NCBI GenBank assembly: GCA_035560235.1 | Contig: DATMAG010000028.1 | Coordinates: 1 to 64,000, forward strand | Direction of reading: 5' to 3' | DNA: 64,000 nt | DNA from: DASRDU01 sp035560235 | GTDB lineage: Bacteria; Acidobacteriota; Blastocatellia; RBC074 | Made by a program: the position numbers and the translations under genes | In this document: one piece after another, positions 18,382 through 27,169 of the stretch | Position numbering within the stretch: the stretch's first letter is position 1 | Layout: the number at the start of each line of letters is the position of its first letter | Notes under the pieces: model-generated | The model's database searches: none | Seen by the model: the letters and a program-made list of their open reading frames with translations, nothing else | Told to the model about the DNA's origin: nothing

Positions 18382-19104
18382 TTATCTGCCGAAGCGACGG
18401 GTTTCGGTGCCGGTGTACCGGTTATCGTAAGGCTGCTGAATCACTGATGGCGGCGGGACACGGTGCTGCCAGTCTCCCGTTTCGTCACCGCCCGGCCTGT
18501 GAAGGTAATGTTTCAGCAGAAAGAATCCGCCGACGAGCAGCAGCAGCGGCATCAGGCCCGGCACGCGGAAGAAGAAAAGGTGGTGCATGAAAGTATTGAG
18601 GATCGCCAGCACTCCGATGCCGAGCAGCAGACTGCCCCAGATGTGCGTGTTCTCGCGCAGCGCCTGCTTCAGCCGCTCATCCTCGCCGCTCAGATCCTCA
18701 CCCGCGCGAATCCGCCTGGCCGACTGTCGCGCATCGTAAATCGAGAAGAGATAAAACACCACGCCCGCCAGTCCGAGCAGTGACGTATTGAAAACATCAG
18801 CCAGCTCCCACAAGCCGACCGTCACGGCGAAATGGACGAGCGCCTTGATGTTCTGCCCGTTGTAAGCCGCGCCCAGACCGGGAATCAGTCCGAACAGTGT
18901 GGCAATGCCGGGCGATTTGCTGCGCGCCGGAGAGGATGACTGCCCCGACTGTGAGCTGCGCCGCAGCATCTCGATGCCCGCGACGATGCAGTCCTGACAG
19001 TACGGATATCCCTTGACGCGGTGATCGCACGAAGGACACAGCCCGCGTCCGCAGGAATGGCAGCTCGCATTGGCCTGATTGACTGGATGATAGGCGCAGT
19101 TCAT
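18382..19104 (-). CDS. B-box zinc-finger membrane protein
   Basis: 240 residues. The N-terminus is a B-box-like zinc module: CAYHPVNQANASCHSCGRGLC, then CDHRVKGYPYCQDC, giving regularly spaced Cys/His pairs. A linker of about 30 residues leads to four or more hydrophobic segments (GIATLFGLIPGLGAAYNGQ, LVHFAVTVGLWELADVF, LLGLAGVVFYLFSIYDA, LLLGIGVLAILNTFM, GLMPLLLLVGGFFLL). The GLIPGLGAAYNGQ segment is typical of TM2/DUF5683-type proteins. The cytoplasmic zinc module may bind a partner protein. It is encoded 55 bases after the anti-sigma factor gene, so a link to that regulatory pair is plausible but unproven. Confidence 0.78.
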   Translation of the reverse strand: MNCAYHPVNQANASCHSCGRGLCPSCDHRVKGYPYCQDCIVAGIEMLRRSSQSGQSSSPARSKSPGIATLFGLIPGLGAAYNGQNIKALVHFAVTVGLWELADVFNTSLLGLAGVVFYLFSIYDARQSARRIRAGEDLSGEDERLKQALRENTHIWGSLLLGIGVLAILNTFMHHLFFFRVPGLMPLLLLVGGFFLLKHYLHRPGGDETGDWQHRVPPPSVIQQPYDNRYTGTETRRFGR

Positions 19105-19159
19105 AGCAACACAGTGAAATGTGCAAAGTGCATTGTCAGGCGGCGCGCGGGCGCTTCAC

Positions 19160-20047
19160 TTACCGCTCCTGTTTATGCTTTTTCCCTTCGGGTTCGGCGA
19201 CAATCTGTTCTTCGGCTTTGCGAGGCTGCCGGGACAGGGGCAGTTGTTCGGCAGTTTGTGGGAGGGACGTCGGAGTGCGGAGACTGGCAGGAACCGGCCT
19301 GGGTTCCTTATCGCGCAGCATATCGTTGACGCGCCGCGAAAACATCTGAAAACCGGAAAAGGCCATTACGCCGGTCTGCGTCACAGCTTCGTTGCTCTCG
19401 CTCACCAGTCGCCCGGCCCTGGATCCTGCTTCCGAAGCCATCTCGCCAAACCCGCCGAAACGCGAATAAACAAACAGCAGGCTGGCCGCAAAGATCAGCG
19501 CTGCCGCGGCCCATTGCGGCGTCCAGATCGGGCGCGCAAATCTGACTGCGGCTGCCCGCCAGCGCGCGAAAACCGACTGTCCTTCGCTGCCGACAGTCGC
19601 GGCCATAATCCGGTCGTGCAGCGACGGCGGCATTTCAACATCTGATTCCCTGACTTCGCTGCACAGCGCAATCGCCTCGTCAATTCCCGCCATCAGGCGG
19701 CGGCATTTGTGACAGGTCTTGAAGTGAGCCTGAAAGGTCTGAAAAGTCGGCGCCAGAATTACGCCGTCAAAGTAACGCTCAATGAGACGGTCGAAATCGC
19801 CGCAACTGAGCATTTCGCCCGCAGAGGTCGCCGCCAGAATCCGGTTTTCCAGCGCCGCCGTTTCACCCAGCACATCTTCGGCGGCCACCTCACCGAGCAT
19901 TTCAACGGTCATTCGGACATCATTGAAGACCTCGCGGCAGGCCCGGCAGCGCAGCCGGTGCGCGGCAAACTCAGCCCTTGCGCAGGTCTCAAGCTGACCG
20001 TCAAGATAATCGGTAATAGTGTCCTGGAATTTGGTGCAATCCATCAT
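19160..20047 (-). CDS. Anti-sigma factor with two zf-HC2 zinc-binding domains
   Basis: 295 residues. The first zinc-binding anti-sigma module has C5 and the H-x3-C-x2-C motif HRLRCRAC. A second module around residues 85-125 has CGDFDRLIERYFDG and HFKTCHKC. Two complete zf-HC2 modules in tandem are unusual; most anti-sigma factors have one. WAAAALIFAASLLFVYS is a single membrane segment near residue 190, with an extracytoplasmic region of about 90 residues (GSRAGRLVSESNEAVTQ). It should hold the upstream-encoded ECF sigma factor inactive at the membrane, with zinc or redox state possibly controlling release. It follows the sigma gene by about 100 bases. No clear ribosome-binding site precedes the ATG pair. 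Confidence 0.85.
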   Translation of the reverse strand: MMDCTKFQDTITDYLDGQLETCARAEFAAHRLRCRACREVFNDVRMTVEMLGEVAAEDVLGETAALENRILAATSAGEMLSCGDFDRLIERYFDGVILAPTFQTFQAHFKTCHKCRRLMAGIDEAIALCSEVRESDVEMPPSLHDRIMAATVGSEGQSVFARWRAAAVRFARPIWTPQWAAAALIFAASLLFVYSRFGGFGEMASEAGSRAGRLVSESNEAVTQTGVMAFSGFQMFSRRVNDMLRDKEPRPVPASLRTPTSLPQTAEQLPLSRQPRKAEEQIVAEPEGKKHKQER

Positions 20048-20052
20048 AAGTC

Positions 20053-20141
20053 AGTAGCCAGTGGTTAATGTCAGTGGTCAGTTGCTCAGACGTAAAGCTC
20101 AGTGACCGGCAACGGACAACTGATAACGGACAACTGACGAG
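20053..20141. repeat. Short direct/inverted repeats between sigma and anti-sigma genes
   Basis: GTCAGTGGTCAGTTG near 20070 and two copies of AACGGACAACTGA (at about 20110 and 20126) make a partially palindromic spacer. Related CAGTGGTCAG repeats occur at 42319-42367. There is no coding signal. Confidence 0.6.
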
Positions 20142-20146
20142 CCTGC

Positions 20147-20737
<591 letters not shown>

Positions 20738-20883
20738 GATATTTTCTCTCCCTCGATCAAGGTTGGCGCTTGCGGGGTCTCCCTTCCCGAAGCGGTGTCT
20801 CCAACCGAGCTAAACGAGACGCGCGAAAAAAAGGTTCCGCAAAAGCCGGAAGCTTAAAATCTTACTCCTGCCCTGCTCCTGCC

Positions 20884-21192
20884 CTACTCCTGCTTTGATG
20901 AATGCGCATCATTTCGGCCTTCCAGCAGACGCACCCGTTCATCCAGCATTCGGTAATCCATCTTCAAACGACGCATATCCTCTTCACAGGTCAGAAAACG
21001 AATCACCGTCTCTTTATAATTATGTGCCTGTTCAGTGCGCAATTGTCTGACATCCTCAGCCAGGACCTCTATTCCTGCACCCAGCCTCGCTTCCACAGCT
21101 TCAATTTTAGTGTCCAGACGCCCGATCATATCCATCATTTCGAGCATCATTTTTTCAAGTCGATCAGCTTTGACTTCAAGCTGGGTACTCAT
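20884..21192 (-). CDS. Coiled-coil protein of unknown function
   Basis: 102 residues, almost entirely helical and charged with heptad spacing (ADRLEKMMLEMMDMIGRLD, IEAVEARLGAGIEVLAEDV, MRRLKMDYRMLDERVRLLE). No signal peptide or catalytic motif is visible. Similar small coiled-coil genes are common in Acidobacteriota and cyanobacteria. It starts 10 bases after the LolA-like gene's stop, so the two are likely to be co-transcribed. Function unknown. Confidence 0.65.
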   Translation of the reverse strand: MSTQLEVKADRLEKMMLEMMDMIGRLDTKIEAVEARLGAGIEVLAEDVRQLRTEQAHNYKETVIRFLTCEEDMRRLKMDYRMLDERVRLLEGRNDAHSSKQE

Positions 21193-21202
21193 GTGGCCTC
21201 CA

Positions 21203-22003
21203 TCACCTAATCGCCTTCAGATTCGCCGGTTTGGTGAACAAATCTTCCGGGACGGGAGCGTTGAGCTTCACGCTGTCGTAATTGACCCGCGCGGTCTGCA
21301 CGCCGTCGCGATAAAAGTCTACGATATTCGGGAATTTCACGCCATCATACGCGACATACTGAAAGAAGCGGACTTCATGCCGCCCCAGGCCCTGCTCGTC
21401 CTGTTTCTCATACGTCATCTTACTCGGCAGCTTCGTGGTCGGATCGAGCATCAGCAGCACCTGATGACCGCCTTTGAGTTCGATGGCAATAACGTCGGCG
21501 CGTTCGCCGGGACGGGTTTCCTCGCGCCCGTAAAACCAGACCTTCGCGCCCGGTTCCTTCCAGCCGTCGCGCAGAATGTGATCGAGATCGAAAATCAGTC
21601 CTTCCAGAAAACTGTTGACCTGTTTCTCATCCTGATCCTTGATCGTCTGCGCGTCGCCGTTGTAAATCCAGCCGGTCTTCCGGTCATTAACCTGAATCGT
21701 GCGATCCTTCTTTTTGCCCTTGCCAAAATCGGTGCGCTCGCGGTCGGGCCAGACAATGTAATCAATAAAGGCGCGTGGAATCGTGGACATGCCCTTGTCG
21801 AACTGCGTGTACTGCCCGGTTCCGATCAGCGTTTTGTACGAGAGATAAGCCGCTCCGCCGCGCGCTTCGATCACGGACTGAAGAAGCTGTTTGCCCTTCT
21901 CGATGTTTTTTGGATCGTTCGGATCGTTCTTCTGTGCCCGTGCCTGCCCGGCGCTCAGGACAATCAGCAGCAGCGCCGGAATCATCAGCTTTTTCAGATT
22001 CAT
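21203..22003 (-). CDS. Secreted LolA-like outer-membrane lipoprotein-sorting family protein
   Basis: 266 residues with a signal peptide (KKLMIPALLLIVLSAGQARA). The mature part starts with a helix (NIEKGKQLLQSVIEARGGAAYL) and then antiparallel strands of the LolA/LolB type: YIVWPDRERTDFGKG, DRKTGWIYNGDAQ, ADVIAIELKGGHQVLLMLD, TTKLPSKMTYEKQDE, VRFFQYVAYDGVKFPNIVDF. Many Acidobacteriota carry several such paralogs, whose ligands are unknown. The ATG at 22003 (GAGGTG upstream) avoids overlap with the cytidine deaminase gene and places the signal peptide at the N-terminus. Confidence 0.75.
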   Translation of the reverse strand: MNLKKLMIPALLLIVLSAGQARAQKNDPNDPKNIEKGKQLLQSVIEARGGAAYLSYKTLIGTGQYTQFDKGMSTIPRAFIDYIVWPDRERTDFGKGKKKDRTIQVNDRKTGWIYNGDAQTIKDQDEKQVNSFLEGLIFDLDHILRDGWKEPGAKVWFYGREETRPGERADVIAIELKGGHQVLLMLDPTTKLPSKMTYEKQDEQGLGRHEVRFFQYVAYDGVKFPNIVDFYRDGVQTARVNYDSVKLNAPVPEDLFTKPANLKAIR

Positions 22004-22034
22004 TGCTTCACACCTCGCACTTTCTCGGGGAGCT

Positions 22035-22436
22035 TCAGCGCAACGCGCTGCGGTCGAATGGTTCCGGCAGCAGGTCAATGACTCGTCTGATTTCAAGCTC
22101 GCCATTCAGATTGCTCATCACCACTCCGGCCTCAGCGTCGAACATATCCGAGATCACCTGCCGACAGGCCCCGCACGGATGCACCGGTTTTGTTGTATCG
22201 GCAATCACCGCAATCCGTCTGAACTCGCGTGCGCCTTCTGAGACGGCCTTGAAGATCGCCACCCGCTCGGCGCACAGACTCAGACCGTAGCTTGAATTTT
22301 CGACATTGCAGCCGGTAAAGATGCGCCCGTCGGCGCATTCAACAGCCGCGCCAACCTTGAAACGCGAATACGGCGCGTGGGCGTTCTCACGCGCCTGCCG
22401 CGCCAGGCTGACGAGTTTTTCAATCGAATGTTCCAT
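22035..22436 (-). CDS. cdd: Cytidine deaminase
   Basis: 133 residues, the length of the tetrameric small-subunit cytidine deaminases. It converts cytidine and deoxycytidine to uridine and deoxyuridine. Signature parts are HAPYSRFKVGAAV, FTGCNVENSSYGLSLCAERVA with the zinc cysteine and catalytic glutamate, and HPCGACRQVI with two more zinc cysteines. The start at 22436 is chosen because the family begins near here; an upstream in-frame ATG would overlap the uridine kinase gene. It lies 19 bases after udk on the same strand, within the nucleoside-salvage run, and feeds uridine to that kinase or to the pyrimidine-nucleoside phosphorylase encoded upstream. Confidence 0.95.
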   Translation of the reverse strand: MEHSIEKLVSLARQARENAHAPYSRFKVGAAVECADGRIFTGCNVENSSYGLSLCAERVAIFKAVSEGAREFRRIAVIADTTKPVHPCGACRQVISDMFDAEAGVVMSNLNGELEIRRVIDLLPEPFDRSALR

Positions 22437-22455
22437 TGACTTCTGATTTCTGGTT

Positions 22456-23106
22456 TCAGGAACCGCTTCCACGCGGCGGGGCCGATTTTGCAGCCAGTTC
22501 CCGTTGCAGCAGCATTCTGATCTTGCCGGAGATCAGATCAATGCCGACCTCATTATAACCGCCTTCGGGGATGACGACATCGGCGTAACGTTTCGATGGT
22601 TCGACGAATTGCAGGTGCATCGGGCGCACGGTTTCAAGGTACTGTCTGATGACCGATTCCGGCGAACGCCCGCGTTCGGCCACGTCGCGCTGCAGGCGGC
22701 GAATGAAGCGCAGGTCGTCTGCCGTATCCACAAAAATTTTCACGTCCATCAGTTCGCGCAACACCGGATCGGCAAAGACCAGAATCCCTTCGACAATCGT
22801 CACCAGCTTCGGCTCAATGCGCTTCGTCTCCTTCATCCGCGTGTGAATGGTGTAATCGTACAGCGGCATTTCAATCGCCTCGCCAGCCTTCAGCGCGCGC
22901 ACGTGATTGATAAAGAGATCATTGTCGAGCGCATCCGGATGATCGAAGTTGATCTGCCTGCGCAGTTCGAGCGGCATATCACCCAGATTGCGGTAATAGC
23001 TGTCCTGCGCCAGATAGACGACCTGCTCATCGCTGACATTTTCCAGAATGCGCCGCGCCACTGTCGTCTTGCCTGAACCAGTGCCGCCGCAGATGCCAAT
23101 AATCAT
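22456..23106 (-). CDS. udk: Uridine kinase
   Basis: 216 residues, typical for bacterial uridine-cytidine kinase, which makes UMP or CMP from the nucleoside using ATP or GTP. The P-loop GICGGTGSGKTT is at residues 4-15. QDSYYRNL, FDHPDALD, MPLYDYTIHTR and VTIVEGILVFADPVL are the family's substrate-side motifs. VDTADDLRFIRRLQRDVAERGRS matches the lid. A hydrophilic C-terminal tail follows. It sits directly between a secreted DUF3298-like gene and cdd on the same strand, and completes the phosphorylation branch of the salvage pathway in this region. Confidence 0.95.
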   Translation of the reverse strand: MIIGICGGTGSGKTTVARRILENVSDEQVVYLAQDSYYRNLGDMPLELRRQINFDHPDALDNDLFINHVRALKAGEAIEMPLYDYTIHTRMKETKRIEPKLVTIVEGILVFADPVLRELMDVKIFVDTADDLRFIRRLQRDVAERGRSPESVIRQYLETVRPMHLQFVEPSKRYADVVIPEGGYNEVGIDLISGKIRMLLQRELAAKSAPPRGSGS

Positions 23107-23136
23107 AATCCTCTCCGCAACAATGCTGTTCGAATC

Positions 23137-23871
23137 CTACCGCATCACCCGCGCCAGCAGCCCGCCGGGCGCGGCAAACTTTGTGAGCTTTTCATACGGC
23201 ACCGTGACGCGTTCGGCGCAGGCTTCGATGACGTGCGGCCACGCGGGCTGAACGCGCAAACCTTCGGCGGAAAAATTGAAAGCGAAGGTGTCGCTTTCGA
23301 GATGTTCGAGCGAATATAAATCAGGGTCACCTTCGCAACTCCCTGTCTTCTGCTGCCCCGCCGCCGCCAGCTTTTCTGAGCGCTCAATCTGTTTTGCAAA
23401 GATTACTTTCAGAATCTCAGTCTTGTTCTTTTCGTAATCCTGAAAGAGGTCTTCAAACTCAGCCAGCTTCCCCGTCTTCAGATCAAAGGTCAGCGAATTG
23501 TTGTAATCATTCGTCGGATAAGCGCCGCCGCAGAAAAACGATTCTGAAACATAGATGCTGAAAATCCGCCGCGCCGCATACTCGACCTTTGCTCTGACTT
23601 CAAAGCTGCCTTTCTTTCCGTTTTCGTCCGGCTCGCAGCCGAACTCGCCCGTCACTTCATCAATCTGCCGGTTGACCTCCTTCATCACCTTCGCGTCGGC
23701 ATAAAAAGTCAGGCGCGGAAATTTAATGCCCGTGTCACGAACGGCGGTCATCTGAAATTCAATGCGGTCTGACGCGCCTGCCGGTCTGCGCGCGTGTGCA
23801 GCAGTCTGCGCGACCTGAACAGAGGGCACGAGCAGCGCCAGCGCAAATGCAGTTGCGATTACTGATTTCAT
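23137..23871 (-). CDS. Secreted DUF3298-like (RsiV/PdaC-type) protein
   Basis: 244 residues with a signal peptide (VIATAFALALLVPSVQVAQT). The central segment SFFCGGAYPTNDYNNSLTFDLKTGKLAEFEDLF and the C-terminal ERVTVPYEKLTKFAAP match the DUF3298 family, which forms the extracytoplasmic part of RsiV-like and PdaC-like proteins. Here it stands alone after the signal sequence. A lysozyme- or sugar-binding function is known for RsiV but cannot be transferred with confidence. It lies between the purine-nucleoside phosphorylase and uridine kinase genes, 16 bases after the former, so it is probably co-transcribed though functionally unrelated. Confidence 0.78.
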   Translation of the reverse strand: MKSVIATAFALALLVPSVQVAQTAAHARRPAGASDRIEFQMTAVRDTGIKFPRLTFYADAKVMKEVNRQIDEVTGEFGCEPDENGKKGSFEVRAKVEYAARRIFSIYVSESFFCGGAYPTNDYNNSLTFDLKTGKLAEFEDLFQDYEKNKTEILKVIFAKQIERSEKLAAAGQQKTGSCEGDPDLYSLEHLESDTFAFNFSAEGLRVQPAWPHVIEACAERVTVPYEKLTKFAAPGGLLARVMR

Positions 23872-23887
23872 AATTCGGCCTGACAAT

Positions 23888-24730
23888 TCACAGTCTGACG
23901 ATGAAGCGGCGCAGCAGTTCTGAAAACTGTCCGGCCACGCGCTCACCCATCTGCATCACGTCTTCGTGATCAATCGGGCCTTCGGCAACTCCGGCGGCAG
24001 CGTTGGTGATGAGCGAAATGCCGAGCGTCTGCATGCCCATCTGTCGCGCCACAATCGCTTCGGGCACGGTTGACATGCCAACCGCGTCAGCGCCGAGAAT
24101 GCGCAGCATCCGCACCTCAGCGGGCGTTTCATAATTCGGCCCGCGCAAGGCCAGATAAATTCCCTGCTCCAGCTTCAGCCCCATTTCAGCCGCAGCTTCA
24201 AGGGCAAACTGCCGATACTCGCGCGAATAGACTTCGGTCATGTCGGGAAAGCGTTCGCCGAGCCGGTGATCGTGCTGACCGCGCAGCGGCGAAGCCAGCA
24301 TCAGATTGATGTGATCGGTAATCAGCATCAGCGAACCGGCCTTGAATTCAGGATTGACGCCGCCCGCCGCATTCGTCAGCACCAGGCTTCTGACGCCGAG
24401 CGCACTGAAAGCGCGAATCGGCAGCGTCACTTCATCGAGCGAATAGCCTTCGTAGTAATGAAACCGCCCCTGCATTGCAGCAATGGTCTTCGCAGGGCGC
24501 CCGTCTGCACCCGCAACCTTGCCGACCACCAGCCTGCCCGCGTGGCCCTCAACGGTCGAACGCGCAAAATCAGGAATCTCTTCGTAAGGAATCACCACCC
24601 TGTCGGTCAGGCTTTCGGCAAATGCGCCAAGGCCCGAACCCAGCACGACCGCGACATCAATCTCACTGCTGAGCTGCTCTCTGATGTAACGCGCCGATGT
24701 CTGCGAACGATCAAAAATTGAAATAGTCAT
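23888..24730 (-). CDS. Purine-nucleoside phosphorylase
   Basis: 280 residues, the trimeric PNP/MTAP class. It cleaves purine nucleosides with phosphate into base and (deoxy)ribose 1-phosphate. Visible motifs are VVLGSGLGAF, AAMQGRFHYYEGYSL, VLTNAAGGVNPEFKAG, LRGPNYETPAEVRM and GADAVGMSTVPEAI, then ISLITNAAAG. No signal peptide is visible. The ATG at 24730 (GAGAGGG ten bases upstream) is preferred to longer in-frame extensions, which cross the palindromic repeat at 24760-24849. Together with the pyrimidine-nucleoside phosphorylase and the nucleoside ABC transporter on the same strand it gives complete nucleoside uptake and cleavage. Confidence 0.94.
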   Translation of the reverse strand: MTISIFDRSQTSARYIREQLSSEIDVAVVLGSGLGAFAESLTDRVVIPYEEIPDFARSTVEGHAGRLVVGKVAGADGRPAKTIAAMQGRFHYYEGYSLDEVTLPIRAFSALGVRSLVLTNAAGGVNPEFKAGSLMLITDHINLMLASPLRGQHDHRLGERFPDMTEVYSREYRQFALEAAAEMGLKLEQGIYLALRGPNYETPAEVRMLRILGADAVGMSTVPEAIVARQMGMQTLGISLITNAAAGVAEGPIDHEDVMQMGERVAGQFSELLRRFIVRL

Positions 24731-24759
24731 CGCTGTTACCCTCTCGTGAAACCGGGATT

Positions 24760-24849
24760 CTCCCGGGAGCGCGAGCGGAACGTTCGCGGTGTTTTTGCCG
24801 ACGACTGTTCCGGCTGCAACAGCGAGCGGGACGCGCGCGCTCCCAGGAG
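24760..24849. repeat. Palindromic element upstream of the PNP gene
   Basis: CTCCCGGGAGCGCG at 24760-24773 pairs with 24836-24849 with one mismatch. The interior contains related GAGCGGAAC/GAGCGGGAC segments. It separates the RICIN-domain gene from the PNP gene and could give a long stem in a read-through transcript. Confidence 0.75.
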
Positions 24850-24857
24850 GACATTCG

Positions 24858-26123
24858 TTACTGCCAGCGCAGGACGAATTCGTAGTTGTCGCTGCCGCCC
24901 TGCCTGTCCCGAATCTGAACGACGGCAGTGAAGTTGTTGTATTCCGACGGCTGCTCAATCACCTCAACCGAACCGCGCCCGCGCCGCCTTGAAACTGAAA
25001 CGAAAGCGGCGCGCCGCGGCAGCGAAGCCGTGAACTGATAATTGCTGTTGGTGTAAGGCGAACCTTCAGTCGCCTTTTCAGTGATCGTGGCCCCGCGCAC
25101 TTCGACGCGCAGCGTGCCGTCAACCATGCCGCGCCAGGTCATTGATCCCGGCCCTTCGGGCAGCCCCGGCGGCGTGACCGGAATCACCTGCGGAGTGCCT
25201 GCCACCGGCAGCAGTTTGAATTTCTGAGTTTCGCGGTCGCCTGGCGAAGTCAGTTGCGGACGCGAACCTGTGCTTCTGATGCCGCTCGTGAATTCGAGCG
25301 CGCGGCCACGCCTGGTCAGCAGGTAAACCTGACCATTGCCCGCATCCTTAAGCTGCCACTGCTGGCTCTCACGGCTGCGATCAAGCGGCGCAGTAAAAAC
25401 GAAGATGCCATCACGCGGACGATCATCAGCGGTCAGCACCTGACTGTTTTCAAGCGATTTGATGGCATAAAAGCCGTTGCCCAGGTTTTCAGTCTCCCAG
25501 CGCTGATTGGCTGCGCTGCTGTTCGACCACTGCTGCAGCGTGCGTTTGTCTTCCATGCGCAGATCGAGCACCAGGCCGCTCGCCACTGCTTCAATCACAA
25601 AACGCCCGGCCAGCGGATCGCGCGGCACACCCGCCACCGTTGAATTGGGCGCAGTGCGGGCATCAAAGTTCAGCGTCACCGGACGGCCTTCGGTGACCGT
25701 ATTGATCTCCAGCCGGGTGAACACGCCGTTTTTCAGCACCACGCGGCCACTGCCGCTGACCGGGACGCTGCCGTACTGCGCAAGCGTCAGATTGATGTTC
25801 TCGCCTTCGCCTGTCGTCCACCTGCCGCGAATCCTGACCGGCAACACTTCGCCCTCGGCTTCAATTTCGGCCTCGCCTGTGCGCCGCAGGTTCAGCGTCA
25901 CGCGCGTAATCCACGATTCAGGAATGTTCGGCTCAGTCAGCACGCCGCGACCTCTGGCTGTCGTGCTGAGTTCTCTGAAATCCCGCAGCGGGTTCTGCGT
26001 TTCAGCCCCGACCCGGCGATTCTCCACGTCGCGACTGCGATCCTGCGCCGCGACCGGAAGGCCGAGCAGCAGCGCTGTTGCCAGCAATAAACCAACTCTG
26101 TGGAGAGTTGCGACTTTCATCAT
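24858..26123 (-). CDS. Secreted RICIN (beta-trefoil) domain protein
   Basis: 421 residues with a signal peptide (GLLLATALLLGLPVAA). Residues about 165-300 show the repeated beta-trefoil pattern of ricin-type lectin domains: GRFVIEAVASGLVLDLRMED ... TLQQWSNSSAANQRWE, FYAIKSLENSQVLTADD ... ESQQWQLKDAGNGQVYLL, each with the Q-x-W box. The regions before and after are beta-rich and unassigned; VSVSRRRGRGSVEVIEQPSE ends in a strand typical of small C-terminal sandwich domains. It probably binds carbohydrate outside the cytoplasm; no catalytic domain is visible. It lies between the permease and PNP genes on the same strand. Confidence 0.72.
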   Translation of the reverse strand: MMKVATLHRVGLLLATALLLGLPVAAQDRSRDVENRRVGAETQNPLRDFRELSTTARGRGVLTEPNIPESWITRVTLNLRRTGEAEIEAEGEVLPVRIRGRWTTGEGENINLTLAQYGSVPVSGSGRVVLKNGVFTRLEINTVTEGRPVTLNFDARTAPNSTVAGVPRDPLAGRFVIEAVASGLVLDLRMEDKRTLQQWSNSSAANQRWETENLGNGFYAIKSLENSQVLTADDRPRDGIFVFTAPLDRSRESQQWQLKDAGNGQVYLLTRRGRALEFTSGIRSTGSRPQLTSPGDRETQKFKLLPVAGTPQVIPVTPPGLPEGPGSMTWRGMVDGTLRVEVRGATITEKATEGSPYTNSNYQFTASLPRRAAFVSVSRRRGRGSVEVIEQPSEYNNFTAVVQIRDRQGGSDNYEFVLRWQ

Positions 26124-26180
26124 CCTTTCCTTCCGGGGGGAATGATTGTTATCTGCGATCTGACAAACGTACACTCCTTT

Positions 26181-27110
26181 TCATCCCTTCACATAAGGAA
26201 CCCCAAGCGCCTTCGGCGGTCTGGTGCGGCGAATGAACCCGGCCATCACGACAATGGTCAGCACATACGGAATCAGTTGAATGAACTGATTCGGAATGTT
26301 CACCGTGCCCTGCATTCTGATCGCCACGGCTTCAGCGAGGCCAAAGAGCAGACACGCCACCATCGCGCCAATCGGATCCCACTTGCCAAGAATCAGCGCC
26401 GCGAGCGCAATGAAACCGCGCCCCGCCGTCATATTGCGCGTAAAGAGCGAGTTCTGCCCGATGGACAAATAAGCGCCGCCGAGCGCCGCCAGCGCGCCTG
26501 AAACCAGCACTCCGGCGTAACGCATTCTGACAACGCTTACGCCCGCCGTATCCGCCGCTTCAGGATTTTCACCAACAGCGCGCAACCGCAGCCCGAAGCG
26601 CGTCCGGTACAGCACATAAAAAGTCACCGCCACCAGCGCGAGCGCGAGATGAACGAGTGGCTTCTGATTGAAGATCGAAGCCAGTTGCGGAAAGCTCTGT
26701 TCATTGAAGACGCGCACATCCGGCAGCACCTCTTCGCGCGGCAGTTGCGGCGAAGACCCTGTCGTTTCAAAGAGCGCGCCAAGCAGCAGCGGCGGCACAC
26801 CAAGCAGCAGAATGTTGATCGCCGCTCCGCTCACCACCTGATCAGCACGATAGCGGATCGTCGCCACCGCGTGCACGAGCGCCATCAGCACGCCGCCCGC
26901 CATTGCCGCGAGCAGTCCGAGCCAGGGACTGTGCGTAAAATACGTCATCACCGCCGCCGTGAACGCGCCAGTCAGCATAATGCCTTCGAGCGCGATGTTG
27001 ATGACGCCGCTGCGTTCGGAAAAAAGCCCGCCGAGCGCCGCCAGAATCAGCGGCGTTGACAGCCGAATCGTCGAAGCAATCAAAGTCAGATTGACAATGT
27101 TTTTGAGCAT
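26181..27110 (-). CDS. Nucleoside ABC transporter permease (second permease gene)
   Basis: 309 residues with about eight hydrophobic segments of the BPD_transp_2 (branched-chain/sugar-type) permease family. FSERSGVINIALEGIMLTGAF is the conserved N-terminal loop of this group, and GLRLRAVGENPEAADTAGVSV the cytoplasmic coupling helix that contacts the ATPase. The C-terminus is PNQFIQLIPYVLTIVVMAG. Size and motifs match NupC/YufQ-type subunits of the BMP-dependent nucleoside importers. It follows the first permease gene by 60 bases. Substrate assignment rests on family and on the salvage genes around it. Confidence 0.9.
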   Translation of the reverse strand: MLKNIVNLTLIASTIRLSTPLILAALGGLFSERSGVINIALEGIMLTGAFTAAVMTYFTHSPWLGLLAAMAGGVLMALVHAVATIRYRADQVVSGAAINILLLGVPPLLLGALFETTGSSPQLPREEVLPDVRVFNEQSFPQLASIFNQKPLVHLALALVAVTFYVLYRTRFGLRLRAVGENPEAADTAGVSVVRMRYAGVLVSGALAALGGAYLSIGQNSLFTRNMTAGRGFIALAALILGKWDPIGAMVACLLFGLAEAVAIRMQGTVNIPNQFIQLIPYVLTIVVMAGFIRRTRPPKALGVPYVKG

Positions 27111-27169
27111 CCCGCCTCTGTGATTTCAAATCTCAAACTGCCGCCGTGATTCAAAGTTCAAATCTCAAA

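Noticed and set aside
20820..20850. GGAACC upstream of the ECF sigma gene as an ECF -35 box
   Set aside because: A possible GTCT lies only 12 bases after it, shorter than the usual spacing of about 16, so no autoregulatory promoter was called.
23118..23135. GTTCGAATCC looks like a tRNA T-loop
   Set aside because: The preceding 60 bases are the 5' end of the uridine kinase gene and do not fold as a cloverleaf; no acceptor stem matches.
24858..26123. Ricin-like toxin
   Set aside because: Only the carbohydrate-binding trefoil pattern is visible; no N-glycosidase or other toxic domain is present.
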